Source: an uncultured Clostridia bacterium
GTDB lineage: Bacteria; Bacillota; Clostridia; Oscillospirales; Oscillospiraceae
Direction of reading: 5' to 3'
Assembly: GCA_937858235.1 (NCBI GenBank)
Contig: CALLZZ010000417.1
Location: 1 to 6,108 of the forward strand
Length of the DNA: 6,108 bases
Under the pieces are notes generated by a model. The model ran no database searches, had not been told where the DNA came from, and saw nothing but the letters and a program-made list of their open reading frames with translations. The first letter of the stretch is position 1. Each line of letters starts with the position of its first letter. Shown here piece after piece: positions 1 through 5,084 of this stretch. Made by a program: the position numbers and the translations under genes.

Positions 1-170
1 TGTCAAGGATATCTGATGAGGATTGGGAAACCGCCGACTCTGCGGTTATCCGCATAGCGATCCTCTACACCATCGCCTATCTCTATGAACACCGTGAGGA
101 AGCTGATCATAGCCAGCTGAACCTGACGCTTAGGGCGCTGCTCTTCGGCGTTCGTGAGGAGGGATTCTGA
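1..170 (+). CDS. Phage head-tail connector protein (gp6-like), 3' end only
   Basis: This is the last 55 codons of a gene that begins upstream of the window, read in the frame whose codons start at base 3 and ending at the TGA at 168-170. The visible C-terminus contains SDEDWETADSAVIRIAILYT, then IAYLYEHREEADHSQLNLTL, and ends RALLFGVREEGF. A hydrophobic helix with 'IAYLYEHRE' followed by 'LRALLFG.R' close to the stop is the usual ending of gp6-like (HK97 gp6/SPP1 gp15-type) connector proteins, which form a ring under the portal and provide the platform for head closure. The position directly before a head-tail adaptor gene agrees. Its stop overlaps the next start (TGATG), and the strong ribosome binding site of the next gene lies inside its last codons. 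The N-terminal half cannot be judged. The family call is from pattern recognition, not a search. Confidence 0.8.
   Translation, partial: SRISDEDWETADSAVIRIAILYTIAYLYEHREEADHSQLNLTLRALLFGVREEGF
156..163 (+). promoter_or_regulatory. Ribosome binding site of the head-tail adaptor gene
   Basis: GAGGAGGG, a near-perfect Shine-Dalgarno sequence, ends 6 bases before the ATG at 170. It is embedded in the last codons of the upstream connector gene. It fixes the adaptor start at 170 rather than the later in-frame ATG of residue 6. Confidence 0.8.
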
Positions 171-502
171 TGAATATCGCGGCAATGAGAGTCCCAGTGA
201 CCTTTCAGAAGAATACGGTCGCCACGGACAAGTACGGCAACCACACGGCTTCATGGACGGACTACTTCAAATGCTGGGCGACCATCGGAACACAGAGCGG
301 ATCGGAGTCAAACGGCGAGGTGATAAACCCGGAGGAATCTCTCGATTTCACCTGCCGATGGTGCTCAGAGCTTGCGGCTGTGGAATCCACAAAGTACCGG
401 ATTCTCGCCGAGGGCAAGACCTACAACATCACCTATGTGAATCCGATGGGCTATAAACGCAACAGCATCAAATTCAACTGCAAGCTGGAGAAAAGCTCAT
501 GA
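170..502 (+). CDS. Phage head closure / head-tail adaptor protein (SPP1 gp16-like)
   Basis: A 110-residue protein of the head-tail joining family, whose members sit below the connector ring, close the DNA channel and give the tail a docking surface. What is seen: a short beta-rich protein with an N-terminal MRVPVTFQKNTVATDKYGNH (residues 6-25), the kind of 'R.PV.f.k.t...D.yGn...sW' opening typical of the family, then WTDYFKCWATI (29-39) and a C-terminal WCSELAAVESTKYRILAEGK (64-83) with YNITYVNPMGYKRNSIKF. These phrases are characteristic of Bacillota prophage adaptors. The length matches the usual 100-120 residues. A CxxC pair (Cys63, Cys66) is present, with no other metal-site residues clearly arranged, so I give it no function. 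The start is set by the strong ribosome binding site at 156-163. The gene overlaps the upstream stop by one base and the downstream start by four (ATGA), suggesting coupled translation. Confidence 0.87.
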   Translation: MNIAAMRVPVTFQKNTVATDKYGNHTASWTDYFKCWATIGTQSGSESNGEVINPEESLDFTCRWCSELAAVESTKYRILAEGKTYNITYVNPMGYKRNSIKFNCKLEKSS

Positions 503-879
503 GCAATACCGTATCAATAGACCAGATGGATTCAGCCATCATGGACGAGCTGACGAAATACGCCGGACTTGCGGCGGACGACCTCAAGGATGCCGTAAAG
601 GATACAGCGAAATCTGTACGCAAGGACATCATGGACAACGCTCCCGTGGATACGGGCAAATACAAGAAGTCGTGGTCCGTAAAAAATGTGCATGAGGACG
701 CGGAATCTATCGACCTTGTCGTGCATTCGAGGAACCGCTATCAGATAGCGCACCTTCTGGAGCATGGCCATGCCAAGCGAGGCGGAGGCAGAGTCGCCGC
801 CCGTCCGCACATCGCCGCTGCTGAGGAACGCGGAAACGAAAAGCTCGTGCAGACATTGGAGGAGAAACTGAAAGGATGA
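499..879 (+). CDS. HK97 gp10-like neck / tail completion protein
   Basis: A 126-residue protein of the HK97 gp10 family, small structural proteins encoded between the head-closure gene and the major tail gene and assigned to the neck or the head-proximal tail end. What is seen: an N-terminal helical stretch (about residues 8-47, charged and Ala-rich), then the hallmark NAPVDTGKYKKSWSVK (47-62), a beta segment ending in VVHSRNRYQIAHLLEHGHAK (74-93), and the C-terminal RPHIAAAEE (102-110). The 'aPvdTG.yk.sw', 'LEhGh' and 'RPHi.pa.e' motifs, in this order, are the family signature. The start at 499 overlaps the upstream stop (ATGA) and is preceded by TGGAG at 486-490. The end overlaps the next start in the same way. 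Family assignment is strong; the exact location in the virion is inferred from homologues. Confidence 0.9.
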   Translation: MSNTVSIDQMDSAIMDELTKYAGLAADDLKDAVKDTAKSVRKDIMDNAPVDTGKYKKSWSVKNVHEDAESIDLVVHSRNRYQIAHLLEHGHAKRGGGRVAARPHIAAAEERGNEKLVQTLEEKLKG

Positions 880-1202
880 CTTACGACGAAATAGTAACCA
901 TGCTCGAAGAATCCGGCCTGCCGACAGCCTACGACCACTTTGCCGAGGGCGAGTCTCCCGATCCGCCCTTCACCTGCTTCCTCTTTCCGGGAAGCGACAA
1001 TGTTTTCGCGGACAACGTGGTCTGGCAGAAAATCGATGAACTGAATATCGAGCTTTACACAGACAAGAAGGACCCTGACATCGAATCGAAAATCGAGGAT
1101 ATCCTGACCGCTCACGAGCTTCCCTATGAGAAGTCCGAGGTCTGGATTGAGGACGAAAAGATGTACGAGGTTCTTTATCAAACTGAGATTATTGGAGGTT
1201 AA
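876..1202 (+). CDS. Probable tail terminator / tail completion protein
   Basis: A 108-residue acidic protein. The sequence reads TYDEIVTMLEESGLPTAYDH, then FAEGESPDPPFTCFLFPGSD, a middle part with LNIELYTDKKDPDIESKIED, and a C-terminal SEVWIEDEKMYEVLYQTEI. This pattern (an N-terminal helix, 'GlP.aYdhFaeGe.P.PPF', 'ieLYTdkKDp..E.kie..L', and 'kseVwIedEk.YEv.Yq') is common in Bacillota prophages at this exact position, between the gp10-like gene and the major tail gene. In the siphovirus gene order, that slot encodes the protein that caps the tail tube and joins it to the neck (SPP1 gp17 / lambda gpU type). The function is therefore inferred mainly from position, size and likely alpha/beta fold. 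The start overlaps the upstream stop (ATGA); GGAGGAG at 858-864 lies 11 bases upstream, a little far, consistent with coupling to the preceding gene. The stop (TAA 1200-1202) overlaps the Shine-Dalgarno region of the tail tube gene. Confidence 0.72.
   Translation: MTYDEIVTMLEESGLPTAYDHFAEGESPDPPFTCFLFPGSDNVFADNVVWQKIDELNIELYTDKKDPDIESKIEDILTAHELPYEKSEVWIEDEKMYEVLYQTEIIGG
1194..1199 (+). promoter_or_regulatory. Ribosome binding site of the major tail protein gene
   Basis: GGAGGT lies about 8-9 bases before the ATG at 1208 and directly abuts the stop codon of the preceding gene. Unlike the upstream junctions there is no start/stop overlap here, so the abundantly needed tube protein has an independent, strong initiation site. 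Confidence 0.75.
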
Positions 1203-1207
1203 CGATT

Positions 1208-1804
1208 ATGGCTAACACAAAGAACAAGGTCAAGTTCGGCCTGAAGAACTGCCACTACGCCATTGCGACGCTTGCCGAGGATGGCACCGTGACATTTGCG
1301 ACACCTGTGGCTATGCCAGGAGCGGTCAGCCTGTCCCTCGATGCTGAGGGCGACAACGATCCGTTCTATGCGGATGATTCTGTTTACTACATGGTATCGA
1401 ACAATAACGGATATTCCGGCGACTTCGAGCTCGCGCTGATTCCGGAGAGTTTCCTCACGGACGTCATGCATGAGACTGAGGACGCGAATGGCGTGATTGT
1501 CGAGAACAAGGATGTCGAGCCGGAGCATTTCGCTCTGCTTTTCGAGTTTTCCGGAGATCAGCGGAAGATCCGCCACTGCATGTATTACTGCTCTGCGACA
1601 AGACCTTCTGTTTCCGGTCAGACCAAGGAGGACTCCACAGAAGTCCAGACCGAAACGCTGTCGCTGACTGTTTCTCCGCTGCCTTCCGGACTCGTGAAGG
1701 TCAAGACCGGCACGAATACCACGGACGCTGTTTACAACGCCTGGTACGACAAGGTCTACGAGCCGAGCGCGAGCGCGACAACGAGCGGCTCTACTACTGA
1801 GTGA
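1208..1804 (+). CDS. Phage major tail protein (tail tube), phi13 family
   Basis: A 198-residue protein that forms the stacked hexameric rings of the tail tube. What is seen: MANTKNKVKFGLKNCHYAIA at the N-terminus, followed by DGTVTFATPVAMPGAVSLSL (25-44), DPFYADDSVYYMVSNNNGYS (51-70), GDFELALIPESF (71-82), EHFALLFEFSGDQRKIRHCM (106-125) and TETLSLTVSPLPSGLVKVKT (148-167). The opening 'vkfGlkn.hyA..te..G...y.tP..ipGAvsLsld.eGd...fyADn..Yy' and the 'f.LlfEf.GD...rrh..Y.c.a.RP' block are characteristic of phi13-type tube proteins of Bacillota phages, and about 190-200 residues is the usual length. The C-terminus ends in a Ser/Thr/Ala-rich tail (about residues 186-198) without an added Ig-like domain. 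The position between the terminator-like gene and the tail chaperone gene is canonical. The start is supported by GGAGG with good spacing. Confidence 0.92.
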   Translation: MANTKNKVKFGLKNCHYAIATLAEDGTVTFATPVAMPGAVSLSLDAEGDNDPFYADDSVYYMVSNNNGYSGDFELALIPESFLTDVMHETEDANGVIVENKDVEPEHFALLFEFSGDQRKIRHCMYYCSATRPSVSGQTKEDSTEVQTETLSLTVSPLPSGLVKVKTGTNTTDAVYNAWYDKVYEPSASATTSGSTTE

Positions 1805-1809
1805 GGTGA
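1803..1809 (+). promoter_or_regulatory. Ribosome binding site of the tail assembly chaperone gene
   Basis: GAGGTGA ends 6 bases before the ATG at 1816 and overlaps the TGA stop (1802-1804) of the major tail gene. It supports 1816 as the start of gpG and gpGT. Confidence 0.75.
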
Positions 1810-1815
1810 CGAGAT

Positions 1816-2193
1816 ATGGCAGTAACAAAAACTATCACGATTGACGGTCAGGAGGTCACATTCCGTGCCTCCGCCGCTATTCCGCGGCTTTACAGAAATA
1901 AGTTTCACCGGGATATCTACCGGGACTTAAACGAGCTGCAGAAAGGCATCGATGAGAGCAACGCCGAGAATTCAAATCTCGACACCTTCTCTCTGGAGCT
2001 TTTCGAGAACATCGCATGGCTCATGGCAAAGCATGCGGATTCATCTGTTCCCGATACGCCGGAGGAATGGCTCGACGCATTCAATACTTTCTCGATTTAC
2101 GAGATACTCCCGCAGATTATCGAGCTGTGGGGACTGAATACCGAACAGCAGGTCAGTTCTAAAAAAAACATCGCCAGACAGAGCGGGAAATGA
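1816..2193 (+). CDS. Tail assembly chaperone gpG (zero-frame product)
   Basis: A 125-residue protein, the counterpart of lambda gpG: a cytoplasmic assembly chaperone that coats the tape measure protein and is absent from the finished virion. What is seen: a short beta-type N-terminus (TITIDGQEVTFRASAAIPRL, residues 6-25), then YRNKFHRDIYRDLNELQKGI (26-45), matching the 'prlYr.kFgrDi..Dl..l' pattern of Bacillota gpG-like proteins. An acidic helical middle follows (LELFENIAWLMAKHAD, 60-75; TPEEWLDAFNTFSIYEILPQ, 81-100), and then a polar tail containing the Lys-Lys-Asn encoded by the slippery site. The stop TGA is at 2191-2193. The gene lies between the tube and tape measure genes, the fixed position of this chaperone pair. 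gpG is expected to be the major product, with the frameshifted gpGT made in smaller amounts. Confidence 0.9.
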   Translation: MAVTKTITIDGQEVTFRASAAIPRLYRNKFHRDIYRDLNELQKGIDESNAENSNLDTFSLELFENIAWLMAKHADSSVPDTPEEWLDAFNTFSIYEILPQIIELWGLNTEQQVSSKKNIARQSGK

Positions 2194-2354
2194 CGACTCC
2201 GCTCTTTTTGCTGCGGTGTGTGCAGATCGGATTGAGTATCTCTGAACTTGACCTGCTCACCATCGGCACGGTCAACGATATGTATGCCGAAATGAGCAAC
2301 GACGACTGGGATTACCCGGAAATCGCGACACAGGAAATGATGGACAGATTCTAA
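1816..2354 (+). CDS. Tail assembly chaperone gpGT, -1 frameshift fusion
   Basis: A -1 shift at the A AAA AAC heptamer (2163-2169) joins the first 118 gpG codons to 61 codons of the -1 frame, giving a 179-residue gpGT-type protein that stops at TAA 2352-2354. The extension begins HRQTERGKMTTPLFLLRCVQ, continues IGLSISELDLLTIGTVNDMY and ends YPEIATQEMMDRF. The 'FLLRc.qiGLsisELDlLtiG.vnDMy.E...D...yp..AtQ.dmd.F' pattern is the typical T segment of Bacillota tail chaperones. In lambda and relatives, the T segment lets the fusion contact the tube protein while the G segment coats the tape measure, and the G:GT ratio matters for assembly. The -1 frame is closed immediately upstream by TAA at 2160-2162, so the shift has to happen in the A-run. 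Existence of the fusion is inferred from sequence; the frequency cannot be read from it. Confidence 0.88.
2163..2169 (+). other. -1 programmed ribosomal frameshift slippery heptamer A AAA AAC
   Basis: In the gpG frame the codons are AAA (2161), AAA (2164) and AAC (2167), so bases 2163-2169 form a canonical X XXY YYZ heptamer within a run of eight A residues. Slipping back one base re-pairs both tRNAs on A residues and makes CAT (2169-2171) the next codon. A weak purine element (AGG, 2150-2152) sits 10 bases upstream, about where a Shine-Dalgarno-like stimulator acts in other bacterial -1 sites; its role here is uncertain. Confidence 0.88.
2180..2205 (+). promoter_or_regulatory. Hairpin downstream of the slippery site (likely frameshift stimulator)
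   Basis: AGAGCGG (2180-2186) is the exact reverse complement of CCGCTCT (2199-2205), and G2187 can pair with T2198 as a wobble, giving a stem of 7-8 base pairs and a 10-12-base loop. The stem starts 10 bases after the heptamer, near the usual spacing for -1 stimulators. The loop contains the gpG stop codon and the overlapping ATG of the T segment. No pseudoknot partner for the loop was found by eye. The stem is followed by a short T-run (see findings). Confidence 0.6.
2190..2354 (+). CDS. Possible separate T-segment product by stop-restart (alternative to gpGT)
   Basis: An ATG at 2190-2192 overlaps the gpG stop (ATGA) and is in frame with the T segment, so a 54-residue protein beginning MTTPLFLLRCVQIGLSISEL could be made by re-initiation after gpG terminates. 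The overlap is the same type used at two upstream junctions in this window (499 and 876). However, the only upstream purine-rich element (GAGCGGGA, 2181-2188) is a poor Shine-Dalgarno sequence, is too close to the start, and lies in the proposed hairpin. The well-formed frameshift signal explains the T segment better. I list it because automatic annotation will often call this ORF alone and miss the fusion; it is probably not the main product. Confidence 0.35.
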   Translation: MTTPLFLLRCVQIGLSISELDLLTIGTVNDMYAEMSNDDWDYPEIATQEMMDRF

Positions 2355-2356
2355 CG

Positions 2357-2364
2357 AGAGGAGG
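2357..2364 (+). promoter_or_regulatory. Ribosome binding site of the tape measure gene
   Basis: AGAGGAGG ends 5 bases before the ATG at 2370, in the 15-base gap after the gpGT stop. This is one of the strongest Shine-Dalgarno sites in the window and fixes the tape measure start. Confidence 0.8.
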
Positions 2365-2369
2365 TCTGT

Positions 2370-5084
2370 ATGGCTGACAGAATTAAAGGCATAACTGTTG
2401 AAATTGGCGGCGATACGACCGGCCTCTCGAAGGCTCTGTCTGGCGTCAACAAGGAAATCAAAAGCACCCAGACACAGCTGAAGGATGTGAATAAGCTCCT
2501 GAAGCTCGATCCGACCAACACCACTCTGCTCGAGCAGAAGCAGAAGCTCCTGCAGACCGCTATCACGGAAACAAAGGATAAGCTCTCCCAGCTCAAATCC
2601 GTCCAGGACCAGATGGATGAAGGCCTGAAAAACGGCACCGTCACGCAACAGCAGTATGACGCGTGGCAGCGTGAGATCATCGCGACCGAACAGGAACTCA
2701 AGAACCTCGAAAAGGAAGCGAAGAACACCGACTCCTCCATCTCCGCCACACTGAAAGAGACCGGCTCCACGATGCAGGAGGTCGGAGGCAGGATCAGCGG
2801 AGTCGGAGAATCCCTCTCCAAGGGTGTGACCGCGCCCATCGCCGCCATAGGAGCTGCCTCCCTTGCCGCGTTCAGCGAGGTGGATTCCGGGCTTGATATC
2901 GTCGAACAGAAAACCGGCGCTACCGGAGATGCCCTCGAGGAAATGAACCAGATCGTAAAGGACCTGGCTACAGAAATCCCGACTGATTTTGAAACCGCTG
3001 GCTCCGCAGTCGGCGAGGTCAATACCCGTTTCGGACTTACCGGGCAGGCCCTTGACGACCTTTCAGCGAAGTTTATCAAATTCGCATCTCTGAACGATAC
3101 GGATGTTTCGACCTCTGTCGATAACGTCTCCTCGGTTCTAAACGCCTTCGGCCAGTCAACAAACGATGCCGGGAACCTCCTCGATGCTCTGAACGCCACA
3201 GGTCAGGCGACCGGTATCTCAATGGATACGCTTGCCAACGACCTCTCCCAGAACGCGGCGCAGTTCAAGGAAATGGGACTGACCGCGCAGGAGGCTGCCG
3301 GATTCATGGGCATGGTCGAGATGTCAGGTCTTGATACCTCCACTGCTATGGCAGGTCTTAAGAAAGCCATGAAGAACGCCGCCGATGACGGCATCTCCCT
3401 TGACGATGCGATGAAGAATTTTTCGGAGACGATGAATTCCAATGCATCCGATACTGATAAGCTATCCGCCGCCTATGACCTATTCGGCAGCAAGGCAGGT
3501 GCGGCAATCTACAATGCCGTGCAGACCGGGAAGCTGAACCTTGATGATTTATCCGGCTCTCTCGGCGACTTTGCGGGAAGCGTCGACAACACATTTAATG
3601 AAACCCTCGATCCTATCGACCAGTTTCAGATGACGCTGAACTCGCTGAAGGAAGTCGGCGCGGATATCGGAAACAGCCTCGCGACCGTCCTTCAGCCGGT
3701 GCTGCAGGATATCTCGGCTGCCCTCCAGCGGTTTGCAGATGTGTGGAATTCCATCCCCGCTCCCGTTCAGGAGACCATTGTAAAGATCGCCCTTGTCGCG
3801 GCTGCAGTCGGACCTGTGCTGATTGTAGTCGGCAAGCTCATCACATCGGTCGGTACGATTCTCACGATCATCCCGAAGATATCCTCGGCGATGGCTGTGG
3901 TGAAAACCGGCATGGCCGCGTTAAACGGCGTAATGGCAGCGAATCCTATCGGGCTGATTATCACAGCAATCGGACTGCTGGTAGCCGCATTTATTTATCT
4001 CTGGAACAACTGTGAGAGCTTCCGGAACTTCTGGATAAATCTCTGGGACAACATCAAGGAAGTCGCAGTCACTGTGTTTACGGCGCTGAAGGACTTCTTC
4101 GTCACAATATGGGAGGCAATCAAGAATGTATTCACATCGGCTGTAAACGGAATCAGCAGCTTTCTGTCCGGTGCGTGGAATGGAATAAAAACTGTCGCAA
4201 CAACCGTGATGAATGCCATCAGCACGGTGATCCAGACGGTCTGGAATGGCATCAAGACATTCTTCACCACAATATTTTCTGCAATACAGACTGTCGTGAC
4301 GACTTATTTCAATATCTATAAAACTGTGATAACCACGGTGCTGAACGCGATAAAAACCGTGGTTACGACCGTATGGAACGCCATAAAGACAGCCATCACG
4401 ACTGTGGTCAATGCCATAAAGACTGTGGTTACTACGGCTTGGAATGGGATAAAGACGGTCACCTCAACGGTTTTCAATGCCGTGAAATCCGTAGCAACTT
4501 CCGTCTGGAACGGCATCAAGTCCGCTGTGATGAATGCCGTGAACACGATGAAATCCGGAATCAGCTCCGCCTTCAACGCGATCAAGAGCACGATCAGCGG
4601 AATCCTGAACGGCATCAAGAGTACCTTCAGTTCCGTATTCAACGGCATCTGGAGCTTTGTCTCCGGCATCGTGAGCAAGCTGAAATCGGTATTCAACTTC
4701 AGCTGGAGCCTGCCGAAAATCAAGCTCCCACATTTCTCTATCACAGGCAGTTTCAGTCTGAACCCGCCAAGCATACCGCACTTTTCCGTCTCCTGGTACA
4801 AGAAAGCGATGGACGGCGGCATGATTTTGAAAGACGCGACCATCTTCGGACAGTCCGGCAATACGCTCCTTGGCGGAGGCGAGGCTGGCGCAGAAGCTGT
4901 GGTCGGCGTGAACTCCCTGCGGAACATGATAAAGGACGCGGTCAGCGAGAACATCGGAAACAGCGGTCCGGTTATCAATATTGAAACCATGAGCGTCCGC
5001 AGTGACGACGACATACGGAAAATCTCTCAGCAGCTCAACAACCTGCTGGTGGCAAGCAGACGCGCGAAAGGATCGGTGATCTGA
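2370..5084 (+). CDS. Phage tail tape measure protein
   Basis: A 904-residue protein whose extended helical body sets tail length and which is thought to assist DNA passage on infection. Order of parts: a polar N-terminal region starting IKGITVEIGGDTTGLSKAL (5-23), with long charged helices predicted as coiled coil (about 24-120); a conserved tape-measure core (about 152-465), including GVTAPIAAIGAASLAAF, DLATEIPTDFETAGSAVGEV and ETLDPIDQFQ; two hydrophobic, possibly membrane-spanning segments (about 469-501 and 527-545); nineteen 11-residue repeats (559-767); a link rich in aromatic residues and Pro, with KIKLPHFSITGSF; and a C-terminal MILKDATIFGQSGNTLLGGG then EAGAEAVVGVNSL, typical of Bacillota tape measures. 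No peptidase or lytic transglycosylase domain was recognised. If fully helical at 1.5 Å per residue, the whole chain would span roughly 136 nm, an upper-range guess at tail length. The stop overlaps the Dit start (TGATG). Confidence 0.95.
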   Translation: MADRIKGITVEIGGDTTGLSKALSGVNKEIKSTQTQLKDVNKLLKLDPTNTTLLEQKQKLLQTAITETKDKLSQLKSVQDQMDEGLKNGTVTQQQYDAWQREIIATEQELKNLEKEAKNTDSSISATLKETGSTMQEVGGRISGVGESLSKGVTAPIAAIGAASLAAFSEVDSGLDIVEQKTGATGDALEEMNQIVKDLATEIPTDFETAGSAVGEVNTRFGLTGQALDDLSAKFIKFASLNDTDVSTSVDNVSSVLNAFGQSTNDAGNLLDALNATGQATGISMDTLANDLSQNAAQFKEMGLTAQEAAGFMGMVEMSGLDTSTAMAGLKKAMKNAADDGISLDDAMKNFSETMNSNASDTDKLSAAYDLFGSKAGAAIYNAVQTGKLNLDDLSGSLGDFAGSVDNTFNETLDPIDQFQMTLNSLKEVGADIGNSLATVLQPVLQDISAALQRFADVWNSIPAPVQETIVKIALVAAAVGPVLIVVGKLITSVGTILTIIPKISSAMAVVKTGMAALNGVMAANPIGLIITAIGLLVAAFIYLWNNCESFRNFWINLWDNIKEVAVTVFTALKDFFVTIWEAIKNVFTSAVNGISSFLSGAWNGIKTVATTVMNAISTVIQTVWNGIKTFFTTIFSAIQTVVTTYFNIYKTVITTVLNAIKTVVTTVWNAIKTAITTVVNAIKTVVTTAWNGIKTVTSTVFNAVKSVATSVWNGIKSAVMNAVNTMKSGISSAFNAIKSTISGILNGIKSTFSSVFNGIWSFVSGIVSKLKSVFNFSWSLPKIKLPHFSITGSFSLNPPSIPHFSVSWYKKAMDGGMILKDATIFGQSGNTLLGGGEAGAEAVVGVNSLRNMIKDAVSENIGNSGPVINIETMSVRSDDDIRKISQQLNNLLVASRRAKGSVI
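4044..4670 (+). repeat. Nineteen 33-base (11-residue) in-frame repeats in the tape measure gene
   Basis: Residues 559-767 of the tape measure protein divide without gaps into 19 units of 11 residues with the consensus [W/F]NAIKTVVTTV: aromatic or aliphatic at position 1, Asn at 2, Gly/Ala at 3, Ile at 4, Lys at 5, then a Ser/Thr/Val-rich half. A degenerate further unit follows (VSKLKSVFNFS). DNA identity is highest around 4359-4460, where GTGGTTAC recurs 66 bases apart (4359 and 4425) within longer similar stretches. Such 11-residue repeats are known from siphophage tape measures and match three helical turns per unit. Gain or loss of a unit would change length in small, in-frame steps. Confidence 0.9.

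Noticed and set aside
154..456. Plus-strand 100-codon open frame overlapping the head-tail adaptor
   Set aside because: It is an alternative frame of the adaptor gene; its protein is unrecognisable while the adaptor frame has a family pattern and a strong ribosome binding site.
1096..1105. Perfect 10-base palindrome AGGATATCCT as a possible operator
   Set aside because: It is internal to a well-supported gene, far from any start, and codes for Glu-Asp-Ile-Leu in the conserved helix.
1199..1828. Minus-strand open frame of 209 codons opposite the major tail gene
   Set aside because: It mirrors the full tail tube gene, is Arg/Leu/Val-rich and unrecognisable, and has no independent support.
2351..3199. 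Long minus-strand open frame (282 codons) opposite the tape measure gene
   Set aside because: It lies entirely antisense to strongly supported coding sequence and its translation is rich in Ser, Ala, Phe and Val with no recognisable family. It arises from the codon bias of the plus-strand gene.
8..3883. Seven copies of the palindrome GATATC (8, 1098, 1912, 2895, 3663, 3708, 3878), more than the one or two expected by chance
   Set aside because: All lie within coding sequence at irregular spacing and without shared flanking bases. They reflect common codon pairs (Asp-Ile, or codons giving G-ATA-TC) rather than a binding-site array.
4044..4670. Regular 33-base repeats resembling a CRISPR array
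   Set aside because: There are no unique spacers between the repeats, the period is unbroken and in frame, and the translation is the known 11-residue tape measure repeat.
4316..5014. Minus-strand open frame of 232 codons opposite the repeats and C-terminus of the tape measure gene
   Set aside because: Its apparent repeats (Val, Phe, Ile and Thr-rich) are the antisense reading of the 33-base tape measure repeats, and no credible start signal or family match was seen.
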